From assembly GCF_026914185.1 (NCBI RefSeq), contig NC_070567.1, positions 2,754,001-2,818,000 on the forward strand: a DNA stretch of 64,000 nt, in the 5' to 3' direction. The translations under genes were made by a program, and so were the position numbers. The notes below the pieces were generated by a model that saw only the letters and a list, made by a program, of their open reading frames with translations, was not told the DNA's origin and searched no databases. Each line of letters opens with the position of its first letter. Position 1 is the stretch's first letter. Below are positions 30,050 through 41,586 of this stretch, piece by piece. Origin of the DNA: Puccinia triticina. Its lineage: Eukaryota > Basidiomycota > Pucciniomycetes > Pucciniales > Pucciniaceae.

Positions 30050-30185
30050 CTAATCACCCAATGAGAATTGGTGCTGCTACAAAACATCAAAAAACAGCAT
30101 TTTTGAAATGCTCTCAGGCCACGAGGTCAACACAGTGCCTAAGTCCCTCCTTCAGAAGGTCCCTACAGGACGGTGTCCCCCTCCA
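30050..30185 (-). repeat. Dispersed repeat also found near 56.8 kb
   Basis: The minus strand reads GAAGGAGGGACTTAGGCACT, then CGTGGCCTGAGAG and a T-rich ATTTTTTGAT. Similar text occurs on the plus strand at about 56818-56890, with a partial inverted copy near 57245. Termini not resolved. Confidence 0.45.
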
Positions 30186-30210
30186 CATAGAGAGGGACTT
30201 AGTTAAGTTA

Positions 30211-30990
30211 GCAGTACACCAAGCAAAATATGTGTTGCAAAAATCAATAACAATGACTACCAGGTTCAAATTTACAAGGTGTTGTGGAGATTTTACAGGG
30301 TGTTTTTACTCCTTTTTCATTTGGAAAAATTTATTTCCCCAAACTGCACATTGTCCAATATGCACTCCTGCTGAAATTATTGAAGGTGCAGGAGCAACAA
30401 GAGAATTCACTCCACTGACATACACTTTGACCAAGGGTTTTATGGTGATTCATGCCTCCCAGAAACTTTATAATTCCAGCAGAAGTTCATATTTTCCAAG
30501 TGCAGTTGGTAGTAGTGTTAAAACTGCCTTGTAAATTTCCCACAGCAACTTGTAAATTTGAGCTTTGTAACCACTTTTATTGATTTTTACAAGGTAGATT
30601 TTGTGCAGTGTACCAAAACCACCTTGTAAAATTTACACAACACCTTGTAATTTCAAACCTGGTTGCCATTATTTTTGATTTTTACAAGGTACGTTTTGCA
30701 TGGTGTACTGCTTCCTCAAAATTTGCCTTGTAAAATTCAGGTTTTTGCTGCAAATATGCAATTTTGCAAGGTACTTTTTTTACCAGGTGGCACTTTGTAA
30801 AAAAACACCAATTAAAATTCCACATGGAAGACTTCAGGTATAATTTTACAAGGTTGCTTTTACATTACAAGGTGGGAATCTAGCCAGCACATTGTAAAAT
30901 TACACATACCCCCCCTTAATGTGTACTTTTACAAAGAAAATTTTTACAGGGCCTTGTACCTTGTAAAAAACACTTTGTAAAATTCAATAT
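30211..30990. repeat. Inverted-repeat island built on TTACAAGGT/ACCTTGTAA
   Basis: An arm at 30211-30290 (AGCAGTACACCAAGCAAAAT … TTTACAAGGTGTTGTGG) is mirrored at about 30618-30711. Many further TTACAAGG or CCTTGTAA words continue to 30990. A weak frame between the arms (30300-30534) has no recognisable domain. Probably a foldback MITE with a second, decayed neighbour. Confidence 0.6.
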
Positions 30991-31912
30991 CCCCTTTATT
31001 TACTCCTTCCTCTTTATTTGAAGATACATCAACATATCACTGCTTCAGATTGCCAGATCCCTCCATATCAATCAATCACTGTCTGGATCTCTAAGCCTGA
31101 ACTTCTCAAAACTTATCAATGGTTGGGTGTGAACTCCTTGGATTCAATCAAAGCCTGTCTACGACCTGTGAGCCACTGGAAAATCCCAGTCAACTTCCAT
31201 CAAGCAGATTTTAATCACTCAGGAGTAGCCCACCGCTGACATGTTCAATGAAAAAAGCCAGCGGCACCCACCTCAAGTACCGCTGGTACCCGCCAGACGG
31301 TGCCGGGTGCAGTACTAGGTACTGACTTTGGCTGAAAACCCAGGGGGTGCCCTGGTGCCAGAGGGTACCAGGGTCTAGCTTGACATTCTCTAGACTGAGT
31401 ACTCAAGGTGGATCGTGGAGGAAAGCGTGTGGTACACAGATATCCAGTCTGTTTCATCACCTGTTGCGCTAGTTTGAAATGTTTCCGCATGTTCTTGCAA
31501 GTTGGGAATGACAACGTCGGAGGACCAGCTGCAGTAGGAATCCAATGAAGTCACGATGGTTGCCTCTGGAAAGGTCGACAGGACCGCGCAACATGTTTGG
31601 CGCACATGACCCGCGCTTGCCCGGGGTGTCCAGCGCCCCAAAACGCCGGTCACACAAACCAAAACAAAAAATCGCAGACCAATCAAATTATAACACATGG
31701 TGAGAGACGATAAACAGGAGCCGAACAAAGAAAGAAACAATTTATTTGGGTTGGTTTATTGTGTTAGATGAAAGAGACAGAGATATGTATGAGCTGAAAG
31801 GAGAGGACCATCGAAGGCCAAAAAAAAAACATGCACATATGAGGCTTCAAGCGGACCGATAATGTAAGAAACTGAGAGAGAAGGGATGGAAGGAAGAAGT
31901 CCCGTGGAAAGA
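30991..31912. other. Intergenic DNA downstream of NOT4
   Basis: A short frame at 31018-31239 (SITVWISKPELLKTYQWLGV) looks protein-like but unidentified. 31250-31380 has GGTACC-rich short inverted repeats (CCAGCGGCACC, GGGTGCCCTGG). The rest up to the NOT4 stop probably includes its 3' untranslated region. Confidence 0.3.
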
Positions 31913-34900
31913 TCACCATCGGCCCATCAATCCAGCCTGTCCAGTGCCGACGACCGCGCCCGGATTAGCAGCCGCGTGATGATAGAAAGTCTGTCCGCCC
32001 GACTGCGTCTGTTGTTGTTGTTGCTGCTGTTGCTGCTGTTGTTGCTGTTGCTGTTGCTGTTGGATGCGGCCGCCAATGGATCCAGCGGGGACGTTCTGGG
32101 CGAGGATGGGGTTCTGGAAGCCGAACTGGTTCTGGACCTGGCCCTCGTTACTCTGATTAAGGGTAGGGCGGTAAGCGTTGGGAGCAGCAGCCGCAGGATT
32201 AGGGTTATTGCGAGCGGCGAGGAGATGGTTGAAGTTATTAGGGAGGGAGAAGGGGGGATGGATGTCGGTGTTGTTGGTGGAGGTGAGGGCTTGGAGGCCG
32301 GATTGGTCGACGGGGCCGGCTTGGGCCATGGCCAGGAAGCCGCCTGCTTGTTGGGCGTTGTTGGCCATGCGGATGTTGACGATGGCCGGGTCGTTGAACT
32401 CGGAGCCGAGGTCGGCGGCGCCCGTCTGGCCATAGGGCCCGAACCCGGCGCCGACCCCCGCAAGATCCATCCGTCGCTCGCGGGCGCCATGGACGGCCCC
32501 GTTGAGGTGTTGTTGCTGCTCGTGGTGGCCCGGGGCATGCAGGTGGCCGAACGAGGTCGGGCTTAAAGCCGCCTGGCGGTTCACGAATGCCAGTCGGTCG
32601 TTCATCCGGTTGTGGCCCACTCCGTCCCGCCCATGGACCCCTGAGAGGTGTTGCTGGAAAGAACCCACCTGTTGGCCGTCGATCGCCTGCAGACCCACGT
32701 TGCCTCCTGGAGACCGCACCCCCCGGGCAATGGCCGCCGGGAGCGCGTTGGCCGAGTACGAGGCCGCAAGGTTGACCCCCGGGAACAGCACTGACGCATC
32801 GGGTGTGCTCTCGCCGCCCGGGTTATTGCCCAGATGATGGCTGCCGGCCAAGTCTTGTGGACGCGAGGAGCCCATCGGGGGCGCTCTCCCGAGTCGTTGG
32901 AGCTGGGTCTGTAAGGCTGTCGGACTATTATCGGACTCGTTGTTCTGGTGCGAGAAGATGCTTCGGAGGGGCGACGACGCGATCCCGGGGGGCACGAACA
33001 CCGAGCCAGACGAGTCTCGTCGTGCGAATCCAAACCGGGATCCTCGCCGATCGTTCAACGAGCTCTCGGCGCGTGGCGTCGATAGATCTGCTTGCATACC
33101 AAACACCGATCCATCATCCTTTGTCGAGGGAAAATCGGTGTCTGCAAACGGATTGAATGTGCCCGAGTAGCCTGAGGGTCCGAAGGCGCGTGAGGCTTCG
33201 AACGGACTGTCGTTGTTATTGGGGAAGATCGAGAGCCGAGAATCGCCAAAGTTGGGCGAGAAGGTTGATAGTACATTGTTGAGATCGTCTGAGAGCGGAT
33301 CGATCCACGACTTCTCTGCGCGTTTGAGGCCGAGTGAGCCGAGGAGATCGAAGGAGTTTTGATACGAGTTTGAGCTGGAATCGTTGGATGGGAGTGACAA
33401 TCCAGGAGGCAACGAGGGAGTCGATCGGCTAGCGTTGTCGATCCTCGGCGGGGTCAAACCTGGGGGAAGTAAGCCTGGGGGTAGAGAGCTACTCGACACA
33501 GCATTAGACGCGACAGCCGATGTACTTGGGCCTGGACCCGTGGGTATGGAGGCGCTGGGACCTGGTGCTGGCTCGGCCTGTTGTGAGATCCGTTCCTTTT
33601 GTTGCTGAGGCGCAAGCGATTGGGAGGCCTGGGATGAAGGCTTGTTAGCTGTTGTTGTGCCTTCGTTGTTCTTGCTGGGGGCCAAGTGAGTAGTGGATGG
33701 ATCGCCAGGGCGGGCGGTGACATCTTCAGAAGAGTTGCTCGGCCGGGGCTTGGGAGGGAGTGGATGGGTAGATTTGGGCGGAGGGATACTGGGAGGTTTG
33801 GAGAATGGACGGGAGACCGAAGTAGTGCCGTTGGGTGTTCCGGAATGGTGGGCGAGAGGGTGCGCTGGGGCTGGGGCTGGAGAGGCAGGCTGACTGATCG
33901 AGGCGGACTTGGTCGCCCAGGATGCGGTGGCAGGTAGTGCGACGCCAGATGAGTTGGGATGAGCCGAGTTGGAGGTGGAGGGGTGTGTTTGGTGGTGGAG
34001 GTTGGCCCGGGCGGGATAGCGAGTTTCGCTTTCTTTCTGGGCATGTCGACTGGGCAAAGCAAGTTTGTGTGTAAGCTTAGGGGTCTGAGGAGACTAGTTG
34101 TGTGAAAGAGAGTGAGATCATACGCGGTGGACATTTCTTCTCTGGCCGTTGTCCCTCCTCCTTCGACCTCCTCGGCCAGTTCGTGTGCGCCCGTGCAGTT
34201 GTCGTTCGTGCATTTGAGCCCCCTTAGGAAGGAGGCGCAATACTTGGTACTGCCCAGGGTGGCTTTCAGCCGATGACCATCGGGCAGGGTCACGCCATCG
34301 ACACCGTGGATACAGGCAAGAGCCTCGTTGTTCCGGGAGAAGTTGATGTAGAGGTTCACGTGCTGGTATCTTGCATCTGGGGTGTAGAGGCTCGTCGTGC
34401 CCGTCCGCCTGGACATGAACATTTTCTGGATTCGGCCGTATGAGGAGAACAGATCGCTAGTCTTTAACTGGGCCAAGGTCTGTTTGGGAGAGGGTCAGCC
34501 TGAGAGCACATGGTGGTCTGCCGATCAAGGGGGCAGCTCACGTCTTCGTTAGCAACCTTGGTCGTGAGCCCCTGGACGTGGACCTGGTTCTTCTGTTTGA
34601 CTCGGACGTTGGCGAGATGCTTTCGGTTGACGAGCTCTTGATCTTTGCGCTCCTTGTCGCGCTGTTTCTTGGCCTGCTGCAGACGCTTCAACCTAGGGAG
34701 AGAGACGCGCGGTCAGCCAAGGGTATCTCGGATGGTGATGGGATGATCGAGCATGTACTCCTCCGGTTTCATCGGCTTAAATTCGACCACGCTATCATCG
34801 TATTCCTTGCGACAGCCTGGGCAGCGCCTGTTGAGATCCTCCTTGATGTGGTGCCAGCAGAACCTGCAGATCTTTGTGAGGTGGGTGGGGTGTGTTAGAT

Positions 34901-35155
34901 GGGCTTGCTGCTGCTGCTGCTGCTGCTGCTGATCAAAGGGAGCTGCTTACTCGATAGCCGCATGGACAGGGGCGGAAGTTGAGGTCGGAGATGTCCAGTT
35001 CTTCCATGCAGAGGGGACAGAGGTCTTCATCCTGTGCGGGAGGGACAGACGATCAGGGTCAGAGAGGGCCGAAGGATGTGTGGGGAGGCAGGCTGTTCGT
35101 TTACCTCAGTTTCGAATGGCTGGTCGACCTCCGGCCAGTCGTCGTTCTTGCCCAT
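31913..35155 (-). CDS. NOT4: CCR4-NOT E3 ubiquitin ligase NOT4/Mot2 (6 exons, 962 aa)
   Basis: A subunit of the CCR4-NOT mRNA-decay complex that ubiquitylates targets, notably ribosomal proteins during stalled translation. Exons: 35155-35105, 35031-34951, 34871-34759, 34692-34542, 34479-34124, 34049-31913; introns of 62-79 bp all start GT and end AG, and the phases close. The RING is the C4C4 type of NOT4 (C22, C25, C39, C41, C46, C49, C61, C64), with CPLCMEELDISD and ICRFCWHHIKEDLNRRCPGC. A Lys/Arg/Gln-rich coil, an RRM (about 115-205) and a C3H zinc finger (C213, C222, C227, H231) follow. The long C-terminus is Ser/Pro/Asn-rich, low complexity, with a Gln tract of about 20 near residues 912-931. 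The start MGKNDDWPEVDQ sits ahead of the RING, as in fungal NOT4. The architecture is complete. Confidence 0.93.
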
Positions 35156-36599
35156 CCTCGCTTGTTTCTGATCGGTTGTCTCTGGGGGTGTGTGTCTTTT
35201 TTTTTGGTTTCTTCTGCGAATGGCGGCTGTTTCCAGCGGGAGGGCGGTGGGGGGATGATGAGGTGATGATATGATGGTGATATGCGATGGACAAAACTGG
35301 CTGAAACTGGCTGAAACCCTGTCAGCCGGGCAACCTGCTTCACATCCCCGAGACTTAATTACGTAATCCGCCCTGCCTGCCCGCCGCTTCGGCCACCAAC
35401 CGACCGTTGCCGTAATAGTTTCAAAGCCAGCAGCACCTCGATAGTACAACAAGAGCAGACAAGAGCAGATACATCCTGGGGCGGTTCAGATTCTGGCAGC
35501 TCAAGAACTTGCATGTATTTGTACGGTATCACGACATCCTCGGACCAAGATCATCAAAGGGGCAAAGGCAAGAGCGGGGCAGCCGCAGCCTGATCATCAA
35601 CCAAACATCTATGTAGGTGTGGCGGCAAAAAAATAAACATGGAAGCTATGGAATCCGTGATGCATTCTCAACCCAGGCTACTAGACAAGATGGTGGCCAC
35701 GGAAAGCGATGTGAAGGGCCTCCTACACGAAAATTTCACAAAATGTAGCCAGATAGACATACATAGCCATGGAAAGTACTTGAAACTCGTGAGCCATCAC
35801 GGCCGTGATGTGCATACTTCACGCAATTTCAATCAAGATCCAGGAAAAAGGAACCCAAAATCTACATAGGCATGAGAAATACCATCATTGTAACAGAGCT
35901 GGATTAGAGACCGGGCAAAATGAGACGCGTGGATAGAAACGGTTGTTGTGTGTACGGAGAAAACCCTGCTGCCCATCTGACAGTGCTTCTGGAGAAAGTC
36001 ATGCCCGAGACAGATTGCAGGATGAGAAAAAATCCAATCGGAACACCCGGGCTGATAAAAACCCAGACGGCCATAATCCATGAAGAACAGTTGGTCCCCC
36101 TTGTCAACAGTCCGGTCCAGCGGCCATGATACCATGAAAGTCATCGTTCTAGACTACATATTTTAGTATTAATAAGCTCCTGGTGAGCAAGGGGAAGCTC
36201 TCCGGCTCATGAGCATGCCCAAACTGCTCAGCCGGTCTCGGTCTGCTTCGGACATAGCCAGGTTTGTCTTCCGGAGATCGGCGCGAAAAAGATGGAGCTT
36301 GCAAGGAGGCGGCAGCTGAAGTTGAGCAGCGCGCGGGTGTTGAGCGAATGCTCGCCGGCCATGGATCCAGCTGCTTATAAATATCAGCTCTGCTGCCCCT
36401 GATCTTAGGGGGTTTCTCATCTATTATCCCCGACATTGCAGTCTCTTTTTCCTTGCTCCCTCCTTCTGGCCTGCCTCCCACGCCCGGCTGGAGAAAGCAT
36501 CGTGGTACAGCTTGGCCTGCTAATGCTAATCAAGATTGGAGCAAAAAAGAGCAAGATATTCATTGTTGGGACATATAATTCAACCACCAAATCAGTTAA
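35156..36599. other. Region upstream of NOT4, one weak open frame
   Basis: Directly upstream is the presumed NOT4 promoter (35156-35460). At 36149-36481 on the minus strand a GC-richer 110-codon frame with an internal Met (MSGIIDEKPPKIRGSR) is the only candidate; I cannot link it to a family, and another frame overlaps it. The rest shows no coding signal. Confidence 0.3.
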
Positions 36600-36946
36600 G
36601 GTGCTCAAAGTTGAAATCATAAAATTTTCATTACATAAAATCATAAAATCATAAAACTTTCAAGTGATGATTTTATATGTACCATTTTAGAAATGTTGCT
36701 CTAATTTGAGGCCCCGTTTGGAGCCAATATAATCCGGGCAATATATGAGTTTTTTTGCCTGACATCCTATGTGACATCTGATCAGGTCCGCCAAAACTTG
36801 ATCAGATGTCACAAAATTCCAGATTATATCACGCAATTATATTGGCTCCAAACGGAGCCTGAGTGTTTGGGTGTACATATTTTTTCACCTCAGAATTTTA
36901 TGAGTTTATGGTGTTATGATTTTATGCAAGTCAACTTTGAACACCC
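36600..36946. mobile_element. MITE family M1, copy 1 (contains a nested MITE)
   Basis: Ends GGTGCTCAAAGTTGAAATCA and CAAGTCAACTTTGAACACCC, with ATAAAATCATAAA palindromes inside. Related copies lie at 38468-38662 and 39631-39857. A TTAA precedes its left end; the right flank reads AGCTAA. Confidence 0.7.
36710..36859. mobile_element. 150-bp MITE (M4) nested in M1 copy 1, with 3-bp duplication TGA
   Basis: Ends GGCCCCGTTTGGAGCCAATA and TATTGGCTCCAAACGGAGCC, flanked by TGA (36707-36709, 36860-36862). The uninterrupted M1 copy at 39631-39857 shows the empty site (AATTTGAGTGTTTGGGTG in complement), proving the insertion. A GGNCCNGTTTGG end with a 3-bp duplication resembles PIF/Harbinger (Tourist-like) MITEs. 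Confidence 0.85.
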
Positions 36947-37163
36947 AGCTAAGTATTCCACAAAAGGAAGTCAGGCAATAGATTTGTCAAATCCAAATGG
37001 AAAATAATTCGGAAGATGATGATCAAACACCAAATAAATCTTGTGGCCACGCGTGTCACCGGAAGCCCTATCAGGAGGGATACATGACGGGCACAGGAAC
37101 TGAGACCAACTGATTATAGTGGTACCCCAAAAACTAGACGAATTAATTGCTCAAGTGGAGTTA

Positions 37164-37321
37164 TGGTGTTCAAAATTGCATGAGATTTTTTTAACATAAA
37201 ATCATAAACTGCAATTTTGGCTGGGAGATGTCACTTTAAGTTTTATGTATGCTGACATCTCCCAGCCAAAATTGGCTTTATGATTTTATGTAAACTGTGA
37301 CATATGCAATTTGGAACACCA
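37164..37321. mobile_element. MITE family M2, copy 1
   Basis: TGGTGTTCAAAATTGCAT … GGAACACCA, flanked by TA on both sides. The centre is a long hairpin, GGCTGGGAGATGTCA … TGACATCTCCCAGCC. Copies 2 and 3 lie at 39467-39623 and 39862-40010. Confidence 0.75.
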
Positions 37322-37769
37322 TAAGTCATGTTGACCTGTATGAATACAATGCAATGAACATCTGCTAATGGGAATATCTGTGCTGAGGAATATTCTTAGG
37401 TACAGAGACAGGCTCAGGCTGCGCCTGAGTTACGAAAGCGGGCTCCAACCTTAGAGGTGTTTGCAAGAGCAGAATACCCAACACTATCAAGGATTGAAGC
37501 TGCAGAGGGAGAGACAATCAGATCTCTCCCTCAGATAATTCCCACTCTTGTCTTTAAGAGTTCCTTAAGTCTGATTCGGAGAAAGAGACACTGAGAGAGG
37601 AAGGAAAGAAGCTAAGTCCTCTCAGCCTATATTGGGGAGACTTGAGGAGCTACAGGTGTAGCACCTGGGTTAACACAAGTGAACAAAGAATTTCACCAAA
37701 ACTTATAGTAAACCAGGCAGCCAGGAACCACCTACTACTAAGAAGGGATGCTTAGCTTAGCAGAATGGA

Positions 37770-38210
37770 TCAAGAGGACTCAACTCTCTCAATGGCCAAT
37801 CTGTCCCCTCATTGAAAGTGTAGGGTACTCACTCCAGTCTTTGAGGGAATTGAGTCCTCTCAATGACTGGTCTGCACCTGTCATTGAGAGGGATGAATCT
37901 CCTCCATTACCGGCACCAACAGGTCATCAAGAGGGGTTTTTCCTCCCAATTTCCAGTTTCTAACAGTCATTGAGAGAGATGAATCCTCTCAATGACTGGT
38001 CTGTACTGGTCATTGGGAGGGGTTTGTATGTATTGAAGTACATACTGCCCTTGATGGTCGGCGCTGAGCGGCCATGGAGACAAGTACAATGGAGTGCCAG
38101 GGTGTTCACTCCATATAGGAGTGCAGGTTTTTGTACTCCAAAAAGGGCTGGTTTGGGAGTGAACCACATCCCACTCCAAATATATTGGAGTGGTGAAAGG
38201 TTTACACCTT
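37770..38210. repeat. Truncated arm of the E1 family
   Basis: Inner-zone units (CTCAATGACTGGTCTG…GTCATTGAGAG) at about 37780-38075 are followed by outer-zone GGAGTGC/CACTCC words at about 38088-38195. The order is the same as in the E1 right arm, so this is a diverged solo arm of that family. No terminal repeat is found. Confidence 0.65.
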
Positions 38211-38467
38211 TTTTGGCATGCATGCAGTGAGAGGTTGGTGTGCCTAGCCTGCCCCTGCCAATAATGTCTAAAGGAGCAATTCCAGGGTGTATTCAAGGGC
38301 AAGACAGGCTGGGGGTGCAAGTAAGTTTTCCTGTAGGTCTCAGTGTGCTTCAGGGGTCCTTTTTATTGTCATTTTGGGTGTTCCATGTTGTGTGGGGATC
38401 AAAATTTCAAGCTCTGGGTTTATGGGGATCTTGAATCTGTCAGTTGGATGTTTCAGAGCCATCTTGA

Positions 38468-38662
38468 GGTATTCAAAGTCAAAATCATAAACTTTTCAAT
38501 ACAGAAAATCATCAAATCATAAAAAATTTATGTGATGATTTTATGTCTCTCATTTTAGAAGTATTTCTCTACATTGATTGTATGGGTGTTGCATATTTTC
38601 TTCAGCTGGAAGTTTATGATTTTATGGTGGTGTGGTTTTATGCAAGCCAACTTTAAACACCC
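38468..38662. mobile_element. MITE family M1, copy 2
   Basis: GGTATTCAAAGTCAAAATCA … GCCAACTTTAAACACCCT, diverged from copies 1 and 3 but with the same ATAAAATCAT interior. Confidence 0.65.
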
Positions 38663-39126
38663 TAATTGAGCATATGGATCAAGTGGTTGACTGTCCAAGG
38701 CAAAAGATGAGGACACAACAGTGCAGCTTTGACCAGATCCAGCATACCTGGCCTTGGTTTTGGGTATGCCAGATCTCATGTTGGGACACCCAGTACCCAA
38801 CCCAACTTGCCAGATCTTATTCAAAGTAAATAATTGTTATGTTTGTGGAGATTTTATCAACATGTTACAAAGTGGATTTGAAATGGCGGAGTTTGTCTTT
38901 ACTTCAAAAAAAGGAAAGAGGAGATTGCTGCCAAAACAAGTTACTCTTGCTTTATGTGACACTTGACCAGCTCACTACTTACTTATCAATTCAAAAGAAT
39001 GCAAGCCGCCTGACAGCAATAGTGTGGTCGTGGAAGGATGTGTTTGTGGTTAGCGGTACGCGCTGGTACTGAACCCGGGGGAGCCCGGGGGCGAGCGCAA
39101 AGAGGCGCCAAGTGAAACACCAATTA

Positions 39127-39461
39127 GGGGGGTTCACAATACCACTGTTCACGTAAGGTAAACATCAGCAAGATTGAAATAAAGTTTATCCCATTGTGCC
39201 AGCCAATTTGGCTGGGAAAGTATGCTGATGTATATCTCTCACATGGTCATAGATTTCTTACGTGAACAGTGCTAATTGAATTTTACTAAACTTTAGAGCC
39301 AAATTTAAGGCCTTTATGAACAACATTTTGAAATTTTGGGAAAATGCACAGCAGCAGGTCGTACTGATGAATCAGTGCAATTTATCAATTTTTTAAAAAA
39401 ATGTTCATAACCACCTTAAAATGTGTCCTAAAGTTTTGTAAATTTCAATTGTGAACCCCCC
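39127..39461. mobile_element. MITE family M3 (GGGGGGTTCACAAT ends, TA flanks)
   Basis: Ends GGGGGGTTCACAAT and ATTGTGAACCCCCC are flanked by TA (39125-39126, 39462-39463), as in Tc1/mariner-type MITEs. An inner pair CACTGTTCACGTAAG/CTTACGTGAACAGTG (39142-39273 approx.) suggests a further small inverted-repeat element nested inside. Confidence 0.7.
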
Positions 39462-39466
39462 TATTA

Positions 39467-39623
39467 TGATATTCAAAATTGCATAAGATTTTTTTACATA
39501 ACAGCATAAGCTGCAATTGTGGCTGGGAGATGTCACTTTAAGTTTTATGTACGCTGACATCTCCCAGCCAAAATCACATGTTATGCTGTTATGTAAACAC
39601 ATCTTATGCAATTTTTAACACCA
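39467..39623. mobile_element. MITE family M2, copy 2
   Basis: TGATATTCAAAATTGCATAAG … TTAACACCA with TA flanks and the GCTGGGAGATGTCA hairpin core. It starts 4 bases after M3 ends. Confidence 0.75.
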
Positions 39624-39630
39624 TAATTAA

Positions 39631-39857
39631 GGGTGTTCAAATTTGACTTGCATAAAATCATAACACCATAAAATCATAACACCATAAAATCATAACACCA
39701 TAAAATCATAAAATTCTAAACTGAAAAAATATGTACCACCCAAACACTCAAATTACAGCAACATTTCTAGGATGGTACATATGAAATCATCACTTGAAAG
39801 TTTTATGATTTTATGATTTTATGTATTGAAAATTTTATGATTTCAACTTTGAACACC
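39631..39857. mobile_element. MITE family M1, copy 3, flanked by TTAA
   Basis: GGGTGTTCAAATTTGACTTG … CAACTTTGAACACC, with TTAA on both sides (39627-39630, 39858-39861). TTAA is the piggyBac-type target. CATAAAATCATAACAC is repeated in tandem at 39650-39715. This is the empty-site copy for M4. Confidence 0.75.
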
Positions 39858-39861
39858 TTAA

Positions 39862-40010
39862 TTGCATAAGATTTTTTTGCATAAAATCATAAACTGCAAT
39901 TTTGGCTGGGAGATGTCACTTTAAGTTTTATGCACGCTGACATCTCCCAGCCAACATTGGTTTTATGATTTTATGTATTTAAATAGTGACATATGCAATT
40001 TTGAATACCA
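39862..40010. mobile_element. MITE family M2, copy 3 (left end missing)
   Basis: Begins at TTGCATAAG, without the outer TGGTGTTC, directly beside M1 copy 3. The core hairpin and right end (TTGAATACCA, then TA) are intact. Confidence 0.7.
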
Positions 40011-41265
40011 TAAATATGGAAGGGGAACAATGCTAAATGCTATACAATGAAATGAAACTGGATGACTGGAGAGAATAGACAAAGGGGGAAAAGAGGAGGG
40101 TTTATATACCCAAGACTTTGACTACAAAACACAAAGAGTGCCCCGTCTTTTCCCAACTGGAAAATTCTAAGATCCCTTGGTCTGCGGCTTTAGACAATCA
40201 GCTGTCTGCCAATGGCTCTCATGACTCCAACAAGGCCTCTGTCAAGCTCCTTCCTTTGTGAAGCTGATATCTCTTGTCTCTTCTCACATACACCCTCAAA
40301 GTGTTTTCTTTTGCACCCAATTTTGTCTTCACAAGCCACTCGCCTCATGGGATAGTACCAAAAAACACAACGCAGGCAGTTTTATGACAGTTTTTAACAT
40401 GACCACCAAATAGTCCAATTTTGTTTCTTAACACTTGACATGCTGTTGCTGTTAGCTTACTTTAATGGTTTTTTTGTTGGTTATGGTGTAGTTGCCTGGT
40501 TGCTTGTAGTAATGTAATCGTGTTGTTTGATGTATCAGACTATAGATGTTCTGTTTGTTTGTTTGGGTGATAACCAAGAGTCATCCAATTTAATCAAGCC
40601 AGCTGAAATTTTTATTTGCAAATTGTGGTACTGGGCTCCTACTTGATCTTGAATTCCTACATGCTTTAAACTGGGTTGGGAATTGGACACAATAATATGC
40701 CTGAGGTTACTCTTCCACCTCATGATTCCAGTAATCAAGGATGGAATCTGATTTTTGTATGGATTTTAAGGCCCTTGCCTTTTAATCCAGTTGTCAACAG
40801 CTTTTTGATGCACACAAGCATTTAATAAGTTTATTAATGTGTCCTGCAGAGCAAGAAGCCTCAGTAGCCCAAATTGGCCAATCCTGATACAAATATATTG
40901 CTTAAACTTGCAATTGTCAGCTTCTGCTATCTTCTGGCATTGAAAAGTAGAGTGTTGAAGCAATTTAAAGTATCACTCAATATCAAGCTAGCCTGTGCTT
41001 GGGAGGCTTTGGGCATTCTTGTTCCTGAACAGATTTATTTTTGAACCTGAAACCATCAGTTTGGCTCCACTCTAAAATTTAACAGGATTCACCAAGGTTG
41101 TGGCATCAAACAGAAATTAGACAAATTATTACATTCAACTCTGCAATAATTCTATTTACAAGGTTAGTTTGAATGTAACCAGAGACCTTGAAATGTTTGG
41201 CTTGCCTGGCTTGACTTTTGAGGTAGACCAGGCACTGGGCTGTTTTTCACAAAGACAGAAGATCA
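40011..41265. other. Intergenic AT-rich DNA
   Basis: No gene seen. 40095-40130 has a TATA-like GGTTTATATACCC. The region probably forms part of the unknown 5' portion of the Helitron ending at 41586. Confidence 0.3.
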
Positions 41266-41481
41266 ATGGGGAAGCTCACAACTGCTTTCCTTGGGGAGAG
41301 AAGTGATGGTGAGACACAGTTTTTTGGTGTTGAGGGTTTGTGGAGTTTCAGGGGAATGGGAATTGTTGTTATGAGTCATGAGGGCTCTATGCTTGTACAT
41401 ATCATGGCTCATCTCTATAGAGCCATGCTGGAGAGAGAACCCAATTCCTCTGCAACTTGCAATATACACAAAAGATCTTGA
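41266..41481 (+). CDS. Small hypothetical protein (71 aa), possibly Helitron-captured
   Basis: ATG 41266 opens MGKLTTAFLGERSDGETQFF and ends CNIHKRS at 41481. No signal peptide, repeat or family recognised. It lies 105 bases before a Helitron 3' end on the same strand, so it may be a captured gene fragment or chance. Confidence 0.2.
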   Translation: MGKLTTAFLGERSDGETQFFGVEGLWSFRGMGIVVMSHEGSMLVHIMAHLYRAMLEREPNSSATCNIHKRS

Positions 41482-41560
41482 ACCCAGAACCAGATCCCCC
41501 TCACCAGAACTCAGTCATAAAAATTATGCAGAATTGCAAAGAGGGACATAAATGCCCTGC

Positions 41561-41586
41561 AGCGGCGCAGCCGCCTTGGCCTCTAG
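41561..41586 (+). mobile_element. Second Helitron 3' terminus
   Basis: AGCGGCGCAGCCGC hairpin, CTTGGCCT spacer, CTAG at 41583-41586, then T. Identical but for one loop base to the terminus at 625-650. The 5' end of this element could not be located. Confidence 0.6.

Noticed and set aside
31886..32566. 226-codon plus-strand frame with a poly-Leu run
   Set aside because: Antisense of the NOT4 C-terminus; the Leu run is the complement of the Gln tract.
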